Assembly (NCBI GenBank): GCA_016213665.1
Contig: JACQZX010000045.1
Span: 55,299 to 119,298 of the forward strand
Length of the DNA stretch: 64,000 bases
DNA from: Actinomycetota bacterium
GTDB taxonomy: Bacteria > Actinomycetota > Acidimicrobiia > Acidimicrobiales > Ilumatobacteraceae
Direction: 5' to 3'
In this document: positions 54,048-63,169 of the stretch, one piece after another
How positions within the stretch are numbered: the first letter of the stretch is position 1
How the letters are laid out: every line of letters starts with the position of its first letter
Made by a program: the position numbers and the translations under genes
Notes under the pieces: generated by a model
The model's database searches: none
Told to the model about the DNA's origin: nothing
Seen by the model: the letters and a program-made list of their open reading frames with translations, nothing else

Positions 54048-56861
54048 TCAGACGACGATGTTCACCATGCGCCCCGGAACGACGATTACCTTCTTGGGCG
54101 CCGCGCCTGACAACGCTGCCCGAACTCTGTCGTCGGCCATCGCGGTCGCCTCGACACTTGCGGCCGCCGCGTTCGACGCGACGACAACGCGCGCTCGTAC
54201 CTTGCCGTTCACCTGTACCGGATACTCGATCGTTTCGTTGGCCAGCCAAGCGGAATCGGCGATCGGGAATGGTTCGTAGGTGATGGAGTCTTCGTGTCCG
54301 AGCTTCGCCCATAGCTCCTCGGCGATGTGCGGCGCCATCGGGGCGAGCAGCTTCACGATCGTGTCGGCCGTGTCGGCTGGGCAGCCACCCAGCTTCGTGA
54401 GATGGTTGTTGCACTCGATCAACTTGGCGATGCCGGTATTGAACCGAAGGTGATCGAGTTCTTCTCGTACGGCGGCAATCGTGCGGTGCACCACTCGCGT
54501 CGTCTCCTCGTCGGCCGGTCCGGCAAGCAGTCGCACCGCACCCGTTTCCTCGTCGACGATGTTGCGCCACAGTCGCTGTAGGAAGCGGTGCACGCCGACC
54601 ACGTCCTTGCTCTCCCACGGTCGCGATGCGTCGAGCGGACCCATGCTCATCAGGTACAGGCGCAAGGTGTCGGCGCCGTATTGCGCGCACATCTCATCGG
54701 GCGCGACACCGTTCTTCAAACTCTTACCCATTCGGCCGTATTCGCGACTCACCGGCCTGTTCTCGTAGAAGTAGGCACCGTTGCGCTCCTCGACCCGCGC
54801 CGCGTCGACGTAGATGCCGCGCTCGTCCTGAAAAGCCGCAGCCAAGATGAGGCCTTGGTTGAACAACCGGTAGTACGGCTCGACAGAACTGACGTGGCCG
54901 AGGTCGAACAGCACCTTGTGCCAAAAGCGCGCATAGAGCAGATGCAGCACGGCGTGCTCGACACCGCCGACGTACAAGTCGACACCGCCGGGATGTCGGC
55001 TGCCGCCTTCGTTGCTGCTCTGGGGACCCATCCAGTAGCGCTCGTTGGCGGGGTCGACGAACTGCTTTTCGTTGGTGGGGTCGAGATAGCGCAGCTCGTA
55101 CCAGCAGCTGCCCGCCCATTGCGGCATCACGTTGGTGTCGCGCCGATATGGCTGCAAACCATCGCCGAGATCGAGTTCGACTTCGACCCATTCGCGCAGC
55201 CGGTCGAGTGGGCTCTCCGGACTACTCATCGCATCGTCAGGATCGAAAGTTCGCGGTGAGAACTGATCGGTCTCGGGTAGTTCCACCGGCAACAACGAGT
55301 CGGGCAGGCCGTGCGGGTTGCCATCGATGTCGTAGACGATAGGAAACGGTTCACCCCAGTAGCGCTGCCGGCTGAAGAGCCAATCGCGCAACTTGTACGA
55401 GATCGTGGCCTCGCCGTGGCGATGAGCGACCAGCCACTCGTTGGTCAGTCGCACCCCCTCGTCGATGTTCGCGACACGGTTCAGGTTCAGTGATCCGTTG
55501 TCGCTGTTGACGTACGGCGCATCGCCTACGAACGCGTCGGGCCAAGTCGCTGTGTCGAGCGATCTGTCGGGTGGTTGCTGGATGGCCCTGATCGGCAGTT
55601 GGAACTTGCGGGCGAACTCGAAGTCGCGTTGGTCACCACAAGGCACTGCCATGATCGCGCCGGTGCCGTAGCCCATCAGCACGTAGTCGGCGATCCAGAC
55701 AGGAATGTTTTCGCCATTCAAGGGATTGACCGCATATGAACCGGTGAACACGCCGGTCTTCTCGCGCCCGGCATCTTGGCGGTCGAATTCCTTCTTGCCC
55801 GCTGCGTCTTGCTTGTAGTCGGCAACTGCCGCGGCCTGCACAGCCGTCGTCAGCTCGTCGACCAATGGGTGTTCAGGGGCGAGCACCATGAACGTGGCTC
55901 CGAACAGCGTGTCGGGGCGGGTGGTGAACACTGTGATGTGTCGGTTGGAAGCGCCCGCGACCGAGAACTGGACGGTGGCGCCTGCGCTGCGGCCGATCCA
56001 GTTGCGCTGCATCGCCTTGATCGCATCCGTCCAATCGAGCAGATCCAAATCGTCGAGAAGACGATCGGCGTAGGTGGTGATGCGCATCAACCACTGGCGC
56101 ATGTTGCGTTTGAACACTGGGAAGTTGCCGCGGTCGCTTCGGCCTTCGGAGGTGACCTCTTCGTTGGCAACCACCGTGCCCAGACCAGGGCACCAATTCA
56201 CTGGTGCGTCGCTGACGTAGGCCAGTCGCCAACGGTCGAGTTCGCGCCGACGGTCGGGAGGCGGCATGGTCGCCCAATCGCCGGTGATCGCCGCCCGAGT
56301 GCCCGCGTCGAGTTCCTCGACGAGTTCGTCGATGCGGCGTGCCTTGTCGAGGTCGGGGTCGTACCAGGCGTTGAAGATTTGCAGGAAGATCCACTGCGTC
56401 CATCGGTAATAGCCAGGGTCGGTGGTGCTGATGCTGCGCCGCGGGTCGTGGCTGAGTCCCAGCCGACGCAGTTGCCGGCGGTAGTTCTCGACGTTGCGAG
56501 CTGTGGTTATCGCGGGGTGCTGGCCACTTTGCACGGCGAACTGTTCCGCCGGCAGCCCGAAGGCATCGAAGCCCATCGTGTAAAGCACGTTGTGACCGGT
56601 CATGCGCATGTAGCGGGCGTACATGTCGGTACCGGTGTACCCCAACGGATGGCCCATGTGGAGGCCTTCGCCGCTGGGGTACGGGAACATGTCGAGGATG
56701 AACTTCTTCGGACGATCGGCAAGCCTTTTCGAATCCGCCAACGGCCCAGCCGGGTTGGGGGTTTCGAAGGTGCCGTCTTTGTCCCAACGCTCCTGCCACC
56801 GTGCCTCGATCTGCTGCGCGAGAGCGCCCGAATAGCGATAGGCGGGAGTGTCGGGTTCCAT
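54048..56861 (-). CDS. leuS: Leucyl-tRNA synthetase
   Basis: A 937-residue class I synthetase. The HIGH-type motif is HMGH (68-71) within [18 protein letters not shown], the editing domain includes [20 protein letters not shown], and the KMSKS-type loop reads [10 protein letters not shown], as in actinobacterial LeuS. The C-terminal anticodon-binding and tail domains are complete. It converges with the AMP-ligase gene (20-bp gap) and diverges from the fatty acyl-AMP ligase. A TAGAAT box lies 9 nt upstream of the ATG, so the leader is very short. Confidence 0.97.
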   Translation of the reverse strand: MEPDTPAYRYSGALAQQIEARWQERWDKDGTFETPNPAGPLADSKRLADRPKKFILDMFPYPSGEGLHMGHPLGYTGTDMYARYMRMTGHNVLYTMGFDAFGLPAEQFAVQSGQHPAITTARNVENYRRQLRRLGLSHDPRRSISTTDPGYYRWTQWIFLQIFNAWYDPDLDKARRIDELVEELDAGTRAAITGDWATMPPPDRRRELDRWRLAYVSDAPVNWCPGLGTVVANEEVTSEGRSDRGNFPVFKRNMRQWLMRITTYADRLLDDLDLLDWTDAIKAMQRNWIGRSAGATVQFSVAGASNRHITVFTTRPDTLFGATFMVLAPEHPLVDELTTAVQAAAVADYKQDAAGKKEFDRQDAGREKTGVFTGSYAVNPLNGENIPVWIADYVLMGYGTGAIMAVPCGDQRDFEFARKFQLPIRAIQQPPDRSLDTATWPDAFVGDAPYVNSDNGSLNLNRVANIDEGVRLTNEWLVAHRHGEATISYKLRDWLFSRQRYWGEPFPIVYDIDGNPHGLPDSLLPVELPETDQFSPRTFDPDDAMSSPESPLDRLREWVEVELDLGDGLQPYRRDTNVMPQWAGSCWYELRYLDPTNEKQFVDPANERYWMGPQSSNEGGSRHPGGVDLYVGGVEHAVLHLLYARFWHKVLFDLGHVSSVEPYYRLFNQGLILAAAFQDERGIYVDAARVEERNGAYFYENRPVSREYGRMGKSLKNGVAPDEMCAQYGADTLRLYLMSMGPLDASRPWESKDVVGVHRFLQRLWRNIVDEETGAVRLLAGPADEETTRVVHRTIAAVREELDHLRFNTGIAKLIECNNHLTKLGGCPADTADTIVKLLAPMAPHIAEELWAKLGHEDSITYEPFPIADSAWLANETIEYPVQVNGKVRARVVVASNAAAASVEATAMADDRVRAALSGAAPKKVIVVPGRMVNIVV

Positions 56862-56870
56862 GGTGCGACG

Positions 56871-56876
56871 ATTCTA
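56871..56876 (-). promoter_or_regulatory. -10 box of leuS
   Basis: TAGAAT on the minus strand ends 9 nt before the leuS ATG. No convincing -35 at 16-18 bp was seen. The spacing implies a leaderless or near-leaderless transcript, common in actinobacteria; there is no room for a T-box leader. Confidence 0.5.
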
Positions 56877-56919
56877 CGGGTGGGGACCAGATCAACGCTG
56901 GGCATTACCGTTGCCCGGT

Positions 56920-58680
56920 ATGCCCGCCAGCGAGACTGCGACAGACACCGCGATCGCCGAATCAGATTCGATTATCAGTCGTTTGATCACCGCCGCCGAT
57001 CGCGCGACGGGCGTTCGATTCGTCGGGCAAAGCGTGATGCCCGCGGAAGGCGACTCGTTCGTGAGTTGGGCACAGCTCCACGAGGAGGCGCGGGTGGTGG
57101 CGGCGTCGCTGCAGGCTCGCGGGCTGATGCCCGGTGACCATGTCGCGATTCTCGGGCCGACCTCGCGTTCGCTGATGACAATCGTGCAGGGTTGTTGGCT
57201 GGCGGGGATGGCAAGCATGGTGCTGCCGTTACCGATGCGTATGGGTTCGTTGGACGCGTTCGTGGAAGGCACCCGGGCGCGTATTCAACACGGCGACGCC
57301 AAGCTGATCCTGATCGACGAGATGCTCGCCGCGTTGTACGTGGCCGGGCCGCACGACCCGCCGATCGAGCCGATGGCTTCGGTGCTGGCGGGGTCGCCGC
57401 GTGCCGTTGGCGGCGACCGTTGGGAACGTCCCGACCTTGACGCGGAACGACTGGTGATTCTGCAATACACCAGCGGTTCTACGAGCGAGCCCAAGGGGGT
57501 GATGATTCCCGACCGTGTGCTGCGTGCGAATCTGGACGCCAGCTGCGAGGCGGCCGAGTTGACGCTCGACGAGGTGATGGTCAGTTGGCTACCGCTTTAC
57601 CACGACATGGGCCTGGTCGGGTTCCTCTCGTTGCCGATGACTCGTGGAATCGAACTGGTGCAAGCCGCGCCGCAGGACTTTCTCGCCAAGCCCGGCAATT
57701 GGATGCAGTGGATCAGCGACTGGGGTGGCACGGCCACGGCCGGCCCGAACTTCGCGTGGGTGCTGGCGACGCGCGCGTTGGGTCGCATGGAGAGACTCGA
57801 TCTGTCGTCGCTGACGATGGCTCTCAGCGGTGCCGAACCCGTCGACCCGAACGCCGTTGAGGCTTTCGTGCGCGCGGCCGAGCCGTTCGGTTTCAAGGCC
57901 GGTGGAATGTTTCCGGCTTTCGGCATGGCCGAGGTGGCTATCGGGGGAGCGTTCCCTCCGCGTTACCGCGGCATGGTGACCGACTCTGTGGATCGCGAGT
58001 TCCTCGAGCGCGAACGGGTCGCCAAGCCACTGTCGCTGAGCGACGCGGCGGAGGAACTCGATGTGCGCCGATTGCCCTTATTGGGTAGGGCGGTGCCCGG
58101 GCTGGAGATGGTCGTGGTCAACCCCGACACCTTCGAGGAACTCCCCGAGCGACACGTCGGCGAACTCCTGTTGCGCGGCACGTCGGTGACCCCGGGCTAT
58201 TACAAGCGGCCCGATGCCACGGCCGCGCTGTTCCGAGACGGTTGGCTATGCACCGGCGATCTCGCCTACCTCGTCGACGGGGAACTGGTGCTTTGTGGGC
58301 GGATAAAGGACGTCATCATCGTCGGCGGGCGCAACGTGTTCCCCGAGGACATCGAGCGCACGGTGGCGGTGATCGATGGGGTCCGCGCAGGCAACGTCAT
58401 TTCCTTCGGCGTCGAGGGATACAAGGCTAAAGAAAGCGTGGTCGTCGTCGCCGAGGTGCGCCCGAACCTGCTCGGCAACCCCGACAGCGGCGATCAACTG
58501 GAAGCCGTACGTCACCACATTCACCAGCGAACGATCGATGTCTGCGGGCTGCCGCCGCGCGACGTGATTCTCGTCAAGGCCGGCACGCTGCCCAAGACAT
58601 CGTCGGGCAAACTGCAGCGAGCCAAGTGTCGCGAGCTGTATCTCTCCGAAGAACTCGAACTGGTCAGTTCGGGTTCTTGA
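56920..58680 (+). CDS. Fatty acyl-AMP ligase (FAAL)-like protein
   Basis: A 586-residue ANL-superfamily protein. The phosphate loop is QYTSGSTSEPKGVM, followed by SWLPLYHDMGLVGFL, ALSGAEPVDP, FPAFGMAEVAIGG and WLCTGDLAY; the catalytic Lys is in TSSGKLQRAK. The SEPKG variant and YHDMGL stretch are typical of FAAL proteins, which activate fatty acids as adenylates and pass them to carriers. I chose the ATG at 56920; the open frame extends upstream but would overlap leuS. No polyketide synthase is adjacent. The last 17 bp overlap the convergent lipoprotein gene. Confidence 0.83.
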   Translation: MPASETATDTAIAESDSIISRLITAADRATGVRFVGQSVMPAEGDSFVSWAQLHEEARVVAASLQARGLMPGDHVAILGPTSRSLMTIVQGCWLAGMASMVLPLPMRMGSLDAFVEGTRARIQHGDAKLILIDEMLAALYVAGPHDPPIEPMASVLAGSPRAVGGDRWERPDLDAERLVILQYTSGSTSEPKGVMIPDRVLRANLDASCEAAELTLDEVMVSWLPLYHDMGLVGFLSLPMTRGIELVQAAPQDFLAKPGNWMQWISDWGGTATAGPNFAWVLATRALGRMERLDLSSLTMALSGAEPVDPNAVEAFVRAAEPFGFKAGGMFPAFGMAEVAIGGAFPPRYRGMVTDSVDREFLERERVAKPLSLSDAAEELDVRRLPLLGRAVPGLEMVVVNPDTFEELPERHVGELLLRGTSVTPGYYKRPDATAALFRDGWLCTGDLAYLVDGELVLCGRIKDVIIVGGRNVFPEDIERTVAVIDGVRAGNVISFGVEGYKAKESVVVVAEVRPNLLGNPDSGDQLEAVRHHIHQRTIDVCGLPPRDVILVKAGTLPKTSSGKLQRAKCRELYLSEELELVSSGS

Positions 58681-59347
58681 TATTGAACGCGCCGGTGATA
58701 ACGGCGGTCTTGGCCGGCAGGCCGTCGGTGACGATGTCGTTCTTTGCTTCCGACACGTAGAACTGGAAGTTGCCGGCGATGTGGGTGGCGTCGAACTCGG
58801 TGATGTTGAAAACGCTGTCGGCCGAGATCGCCCAGAAGAAGTCGCCGGAGCCGATATATGGCGACACCTGAATGACCGGCGGGTTCGAGTCGTAGCCGCC
58901 GAAAATGTTGTCGGCCTTGCGGATCGGGTAGTTGGCCGGCGTCATCGGGAGATGCTGGTCGAGGCCGAGACCGATGGAAACCAGTTCGCCCTCACCTCCC
59001 TGGCAGTTCAAGATGAAGAACGTGTCGTCGAGCGTCACTCCGGCCACCGTTACTGCCGATCCCGGCACCCACGGGCCGTAACCGATGTTGGAAAAACCGC
59101 CACCGGAGTCGAAGGAAGCATTGATATCGCCGGTGATGTCGACATGGCAGTTGTCGTCGGTGACGATGGTCGCCGATGAATTGTCGGGTGGGGTCGTTAC
59201 CTGAACGTCGCCATCGTCGCCTAGCGACGACGGCGAAGTTGCCGCAGGAGCGTCGGCCGGGGTGGGGAGTGTCGTACCGTCGCTGCTGCACCCAGCCAAT
59301 GTTGTAACAATGGCGAGGCCGTAGACCTTGAGCGCCTGGGCTTTCAT
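58664..59347 (-). CDS. Putative secreted lipoprotein, unknown function
   Basis: A 227-residue protein with a lipoprotein signal peptide ending LAGC (Cys20), then a Thr/Pro/Ser-rich linker of about 40 residues and a beta-rich domain. The domain holds two Cys (DDNCHVDI and FILNCQGG) that could form a disulfide, and aromatic/Gly segments such as GGGFSNIGYGPWVPG. I do not recognise a family. AAGG precedes the ATG and a GATAAT box lies upstream. It is convergent with the FAAL gene, with 17 bp of overlap, and divergent from the deacetylase-like gene. Confidence 0.7.
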   Translation of the reverse strand: MKAQALKVYGLAIVTTLAGCSSDGTTLPTPADAPAATSPSSLGDDGDVQVTTPPDNSSATIVTDDNCHVDITGDINASFDSGGGFSNIGYGPWVPGSAVTVAGVTLDDTFFILNCQGGEGELVSIGLGLDQHLPMTPANYPIRKADNIFGGYDSNPPVIQVSPYIGSGDFFWAISADSVFNITEFDATHIAGNFQFYVSEAKNDIVTDGLPAKTAVITGAFNIKNPN

Positions 59348-59414
59348 GGGTCGCCTTTCGAAGCGGTCGCGTTAGTTCGAAAAAGTAGCCAATTATCTGC
59401 CATCGTTGCAACGC

Positions 59415-60458
59415 ATGAAGGTCGTTTACACACCCGCCCATCTGTTGCACGATCCACATGTCGAGTTCGAGACATCCACCGCCCACGCTCCCTGGGAGCA
59501 CATCGGCCGCGCCGAGGCGATCCGCGAGACGTTGCAGGCCGATCAGCAATTCGACTTTCTCGAACCCTCGACTTGGGGGACATCACCGATCGAAGCGGTC
59601 CACAACCCGGGCCTGGTCAGGTTCCTGGCTGAGGGTTGGCGGCAATACGCCGCAGCTCACCCCGGAGTACGTGAGGTCGTTCCTGATGTCTTCTATCGCC
59701 CGGCGCTGCGCGACAAGATGAGCGCGGGGCGCGAACCGCAAGCGATCAACGGTCGCGTGGGCTACTGGTGCTTCGAGACCACCACCCCGCTCACCGAGGG
59801 CACTTATCAGGCGGCGCTCGGCGCGGTGGATACCGCGCTCACCTCCACCCGCCTTGTGCTCGATGGCGAGCACCACGCATATGGTCTCTGCCGCCCGCCC
59901 GGTCATCACGCCACTGCCGACCTGTACGGCGGCTACTGCTTCTTCAACAATGCTGCCGTCGCCGCCAACTATGTAGCGACCACCACCGGCAGCAAGGTGA
60001 CGGTGCTGGATGTCGACTATCACCATGGCAACGGCACCCAGCAGATCTTCTACGACCGCGACGATGTGCAGTACGTCTCGCTGCACGGCGACCCGGCGCG
60101 TGCATACCCGTACTCGATCGGCTTCGCCGATGAAACCGGCGCCGGCCGTGGCCTCGGCTGCAACCGCAACTATCCGCTACCGGCGCGTGCCGACGACGAC
60201 TTGTTCGTCGCGACACTCGCGGATGCATGTGAACAGGTGGCGGCGTTCGACCCGGCCTTGTTGATCGTCTCGCTCGGACTCGACACCTACATCACCGACC
60301 CGATCTGCTACCTGGCTGTCACCACCGAGGGTATGCGTCGTAGCGGCGCCGCCGTCGGCGAGTTGGGTCTGCCGACAGTCGTGCTGCAGGAGGGTGGCTA
60401 CGACGTGTCGGCGTTGGGCGCCAACGTGCACGCCTGGTTGAGCGGTCTCGCCTGTTGA
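59415..60458 (+). CDS. Histone deacetylase-family amidohydrolase (acetylpolyamine amidohydrolase-like)
   Basis: A 347-residue zinc-dependent deacetylase. Active-site motifs are LCRPPGHHA (His-His dyad), DVDYHHGNGTQ (zinc ligands Asp and His), an Asp in SLGLDTYITDP and the Tyr region QEGGYD. Bacterial relatives include acetylpolyamine amidohydrolases and acetoin-utilisation proteins. The loop after TTPLTEGTYQAA is typical of the polyamine branch. I chose ATG at 59415, which a perfect 10-bp palindrome (CGTTGCAACG, 59404-59413) immediately precedes. It ends four bases before the convergent helicase gene. Confidence 0.87.
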   Translation: MKVVYTPAHLLHDPHVEFETSTAHAPWEHIGRAEAIRETLQADQQFDFLEPSTWGTSPIEAVHNPGLVRFLAEGWRQYAAAHPGVREVVPDVFYRPALRDKMSAGREPQAINGRVGYWCFETTTPLTEGTYQAALGAVDTALTSTRLVLDGEHHAYGLCRPPGHHATADLYGGYCFFNNAAVAANYVATTTGSKVTVLDVDYHHGNGTQQIFYDRDDVQYVSLHGDPARAYPYSIGFADETGAGRGLGCNRNYPLPARADDDLFVATLADACEQVAAFDPALLIVSLGLDTYITDPICYLAVTTEGMRRSGAAVGELGLPTVVLQEGGYDVSALGANVHAWLSGLAC

Positions 60459-60462
60459 CGAG

Positions 60463-63039
60463 CTAGTGCTTCGTGTCCGCGACAGCAGAAAGGAAGGCGG
60501 CACCGTATTGCTGCAGCTTGGCGGGACCGATGCCCTTGATCGCAGCCAGTTCGTCGAGTGAAGTCGGGCGCGCCGCGGCAATGGCGTGTAGCACGGAGTC
60601 GGGCAGCACGGTGAACGCTGGTTTGCCCGCGGCAAGTTGCTTACGAAGGTTGCGTAGCTCCTCGAACAGCGGGGTCGCCGTCGTGCGCGTCGAAATTGTG
60701 CCGATCTCAACTTTCACGGAAGGCTCCGTGCTGCAGTCGCTGATGAACGGTGACGGCTTGTCCGACGGGACGACGAGCACGTCGCGCGACGCGCGGGTGA
60801 TGGCGACATGAAACAGCCGACGTTCCTCCTCCACGTCGTCGGCGAGACGATGCGGGAACTGGTCGGCATCGGCGTGGTGAACGATGACGAACGGCCACTC
60901 CTGTCCCTTCACCCGGTGCACTGTCGCCAGCATCACGCCGCCAGGCGCAGACTTGGTGGTGAGCGCCGTGCGTAGCCACTGCTCGAACGCGGCCGGGTCG
61001 GGCTGTAGTAAGGCGAGTTGCGCAAGCGCCGTGAGGTCGTCGTTCTGCGCGGCGCGGTTCATGCCGTGGCGATGAGCGTCGAGCTTGGCGATACTGCCGG
61101 CCAGCCCGAGTGAGTCGCGGAGTGCCGCCAGCAACGACTCGGTCGTGCCGCCGCTCTTGACGAGCTGCTGCAGCCGGTCGATGTCGGCCGCGAACTGGTC
61201 GACGGTGATGGCGTCGCGCTCGGTCGTGATGCGTGTGGCCAGCCGACGAAGCCCGGCGAGTGACGTCTGCTCACCGACCCAACCCGCGATGCGCGGGTGC
61301 AGCGGGCGCGAGGGGCGACGCAACGCCTCGCCGACGTCGGCGGCGGAGAAGTCTCCGCCAGAGCGCGCGAGACGCAACCACGCGAGCGTTGCCCTGACGG
61401 CGGTGCGCTCGAGAAACTCGACACCAACACCACCACTGGTCGCGACGCCCGCCGCGTGCAGCGCGACCTGTATCGGCGCCTGCAGCGAGTTGACCCGCGT
61501 GAGCACGGCGATGTCGTGCGGCGCGGCGCCGGCCCCGATTGCGGTCTGAACCGCCTGCGCCGTTATCGCCACCGAGTCGCCGGTAGATGGTGCGACCAGG
61601 AAACCGTCGCCGTCGGGTCGGCTGGCGCTGATTGTCTTCGGTACTCGCCGCCGGTTGTGGCGCAGCAACGTGTCGGCCGATCGCACCACGCCGGCGGGGC
61701 AGCGATAGTTGATCTCGAGCGGGTGCGCCCCCGCACCCGGGAACAGATCTCCGAAGTCGATCAGCCATGCGGGATCGGCACCGTTGTAGCCGTAGATCGT
61801 CTGGTCGTCGTCGCCGACCCCGAAGACCGCCGCATCGGGACCGGCAAGCAGACGCACCAGCAGCAGGTGAGCGGGCGTGAGATCTTGAAACTCGTCGACG
61901 AGCAATAGCCGGCACGAGCGTTGCGCCGTCGAACGAGCGCCGGGATCGCGCAGTAGCAATTCGATTGCGCGAAAGATCTGCTCGTCGAAATCGACGGTGG
62001 CTCGGCTGGCGAGCTCCGCGCGATAGTTCGAGAACACCTCCGCGAAACCGGCGACCTCACCGTCGTAGCGCGATTCGACCTCGGCTGGATCGACGAGGCC
62101 GAGGCGGGCGAGCGACAGAGCCTCGATCCAAGTGGCAACAGGGTCGGCGTTGCGAACGCGTGGAAACTTGACAAGCTTGGTGATCATCCGCCGAACCTCG
62201 GACTCCTCGATGGTTGCGAGTCGGTGAGGCTGTTTGGCGAACGGCGGCGTGCCGTTGATGATCGCGAGAGCAATGGCGTTGAGCGTGCGGATCTGTAGCC
62301 CGGCCAGGTCGGTGGTGCGGGCGGCGATCTCCTCTTGTGCTCGCTTGTTGAACGCGATCAACGTGATCGCCGACGGTGGTAGCTGCCACTGCTGTACCAG
62401 GTGCCGTGCGCGTTCGGTGAGCACTCGCGTCTTGCCCGAACCGGCGGGCGCGATGATGCGTGCCGCGCCGCCGTCGTGCACGACCGCCGCCTGTTGATCG
62501 GGCGCCAGGTCGACGGTCGTGTCGTTCCCGCGGGGGACCTTCAGCGAACCGTGCTCGACTGCCACGCGGTGCAGCACCGGTACGCCATTGATCGAGGAAG
62601 TGAACCGCGGGGGACCACCATCGAGCCAAGCGCGCGAACCGTCGCGCAGTCGGATATCGCCGCCGCCATCGTCGACTGTTCCTGCGCCAAGCGTGAGCGC
62701 ACGATCTAGCAAGGGCCAGATTCCGTTCGCGTCGACGCGAAAATCGATCGAGTTGGCGTACAACATGTGCTGCAGTAGCTCGCGGTTGAAGCGCACACGC
62801 GGTCCGACGACATGTAGAGCCAAGTCGCTCCGAAACGGTTCTTGAATCGCGCGGTCGTGCTCTGGCGCAACCTCGAGCACCACCGCGCGGCGGAGCTGAG
62901 CGGCTTGTCGCAACTGCTCGGCCTGCCCGGCGGCGGGCAGTTCGACGGCGACGCGCGGCGCGTCGGCCCAATCGATCGGCGCTGCCTGACCGGGAGCAAC
63001 AATCGCATTGCGCCCAAGCTGGCGCGGGCCACGTTCCAT
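60463..63039 (-). CDS. UvrD/Rep-family DNA helicase with HRDC domain and unfamiliar N-terminal domain
   Basis: An 858-residue superfamily 1A helicase. Motifs run in order: Walker A APAGSGKTR (~197-205), LLLVDEFQDLT, GVGDDDQTIYGYNGA, EINYRCP, VKGQEWPFVIVHHADADQFP and EERRLFHVAITRA. The last ~60 residues form an HRDC domain with a helix-hairpin-helix-like AAIKGIGPAKLQ. Residues 1-170 come before the helicase core and do not match UvrD, PcrA or Rep; this part is rich in beta-type segments (RVAVELPA, AVVLEVAPEHD, DIRLRDGSRAWLDGG) and might bind DNA or a partner. ATG at 63039. Confidence 0.9.
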   Translation of the reverse strand: MERGPRQLGRNAIVAPGQAAPIDWADAPRVAVELPAAGQAEQLRQAAQLRRAVVLEVAPEHDRAIQEPFRSDLALHVVGPRVRFNRELLQHMLYANSIDFRVDANGIWPLLDRALTLGAGTVDDGGGDIRLRDGSRAWLDGGPPRFTSSINGVPVLHRVAVEHGSLKVPRGNDTTVDLAPDQQAAVVHDGGAARIIAPAGSGKTRVLTERARHLVQQWQLPPSAITLIAFNKRAQEEIAARTTDLAGLQIRTLNAIALAIINGTPPFAKQPHRLATIEESEVRRMITKLVKFPRVRNADPVATWIEALSLARLGLVDPAEVESRYDGEVAGFAEVFSNYRAELASRATVDFDEQIFRAIELLLRDPGARSTAQRSCRLLLVDEFQDLTPAHLLLVRLLAGPDAAVFGVGDDDQTIYGYNGADPAWLIDFGDLFPGAGAHPLEINYRCPAGVVRSADTLLRHNRRRVPKTISASRPDGDGFLVAPSTGDSVAITAQAVQTAIGAGAAPHDIAVLTRVNSLQAPIQVALHAAGVATSGGVGVEFLERTAVRATLAWLRLARSGGDFSAADVGEALRRPSRPLHPRIAGWVGEQTSLAGLRRLATRITTERDAITVDQFAADIDRLQQLVKSGGTTESLLAALRDSLGLAGSIAKLDAHRHGMNRAAQNDDLTALAQLALLQPDPAAFEQWLRTALTTKSAPGGVMLATVHRVKGQEWPFVIVHHADADQFPHRLADDVEEERRLFHVAITRASRDVLVVPSDKPSPFISDCSTEPSVKVEIGTISTRTTATPLFEELRNLRKQLAAGKPAFTVLPDSVLHAIAAARPTSLDELAAIKGIGPAKLQQYGAAFLSAVADTKH

Positions 63040-63076
63040 GCAGGCACCTTATCGAACGGATGTTCTATAACCTGAT

Positions 63077-63150
63077 CCGGGGGTTTCGTGCCTTCCGGGG
63101 GTTTCGTGCACAAGTTCGGGTATCAAACCCCCCGGACGCATCAAACCCCC
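63077..63150. repeat. G-rich direct and inverted repeat cluster
   Basis: Two 15-bp direct repeats CCGGGGGTTTCGTGC (63077-63091 and 63095-63109, 18-bp period) face two inverted partial copies, CAAACCCCCCGG (63124-63135) and CAAACCCCC (63142-63150, again 18-bp period). The arms can fold into nested hairpins on either strand, and one strand carries four runs of G. The cluster lies between the end of the luciferase-like gene and the start of the helicase gene, so it may act as a terminator or an operator array. Confidence 0.7.
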
Positions 63151-63169
63151 GTAGGTGGTGGTGATTGGC

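Noticed and set aside
63077..63150. CRISPR array
   Set aside because: Only two direct copies of 15 bp with a 3-bp gap plus inverted copies; no spacers and no cas genes.
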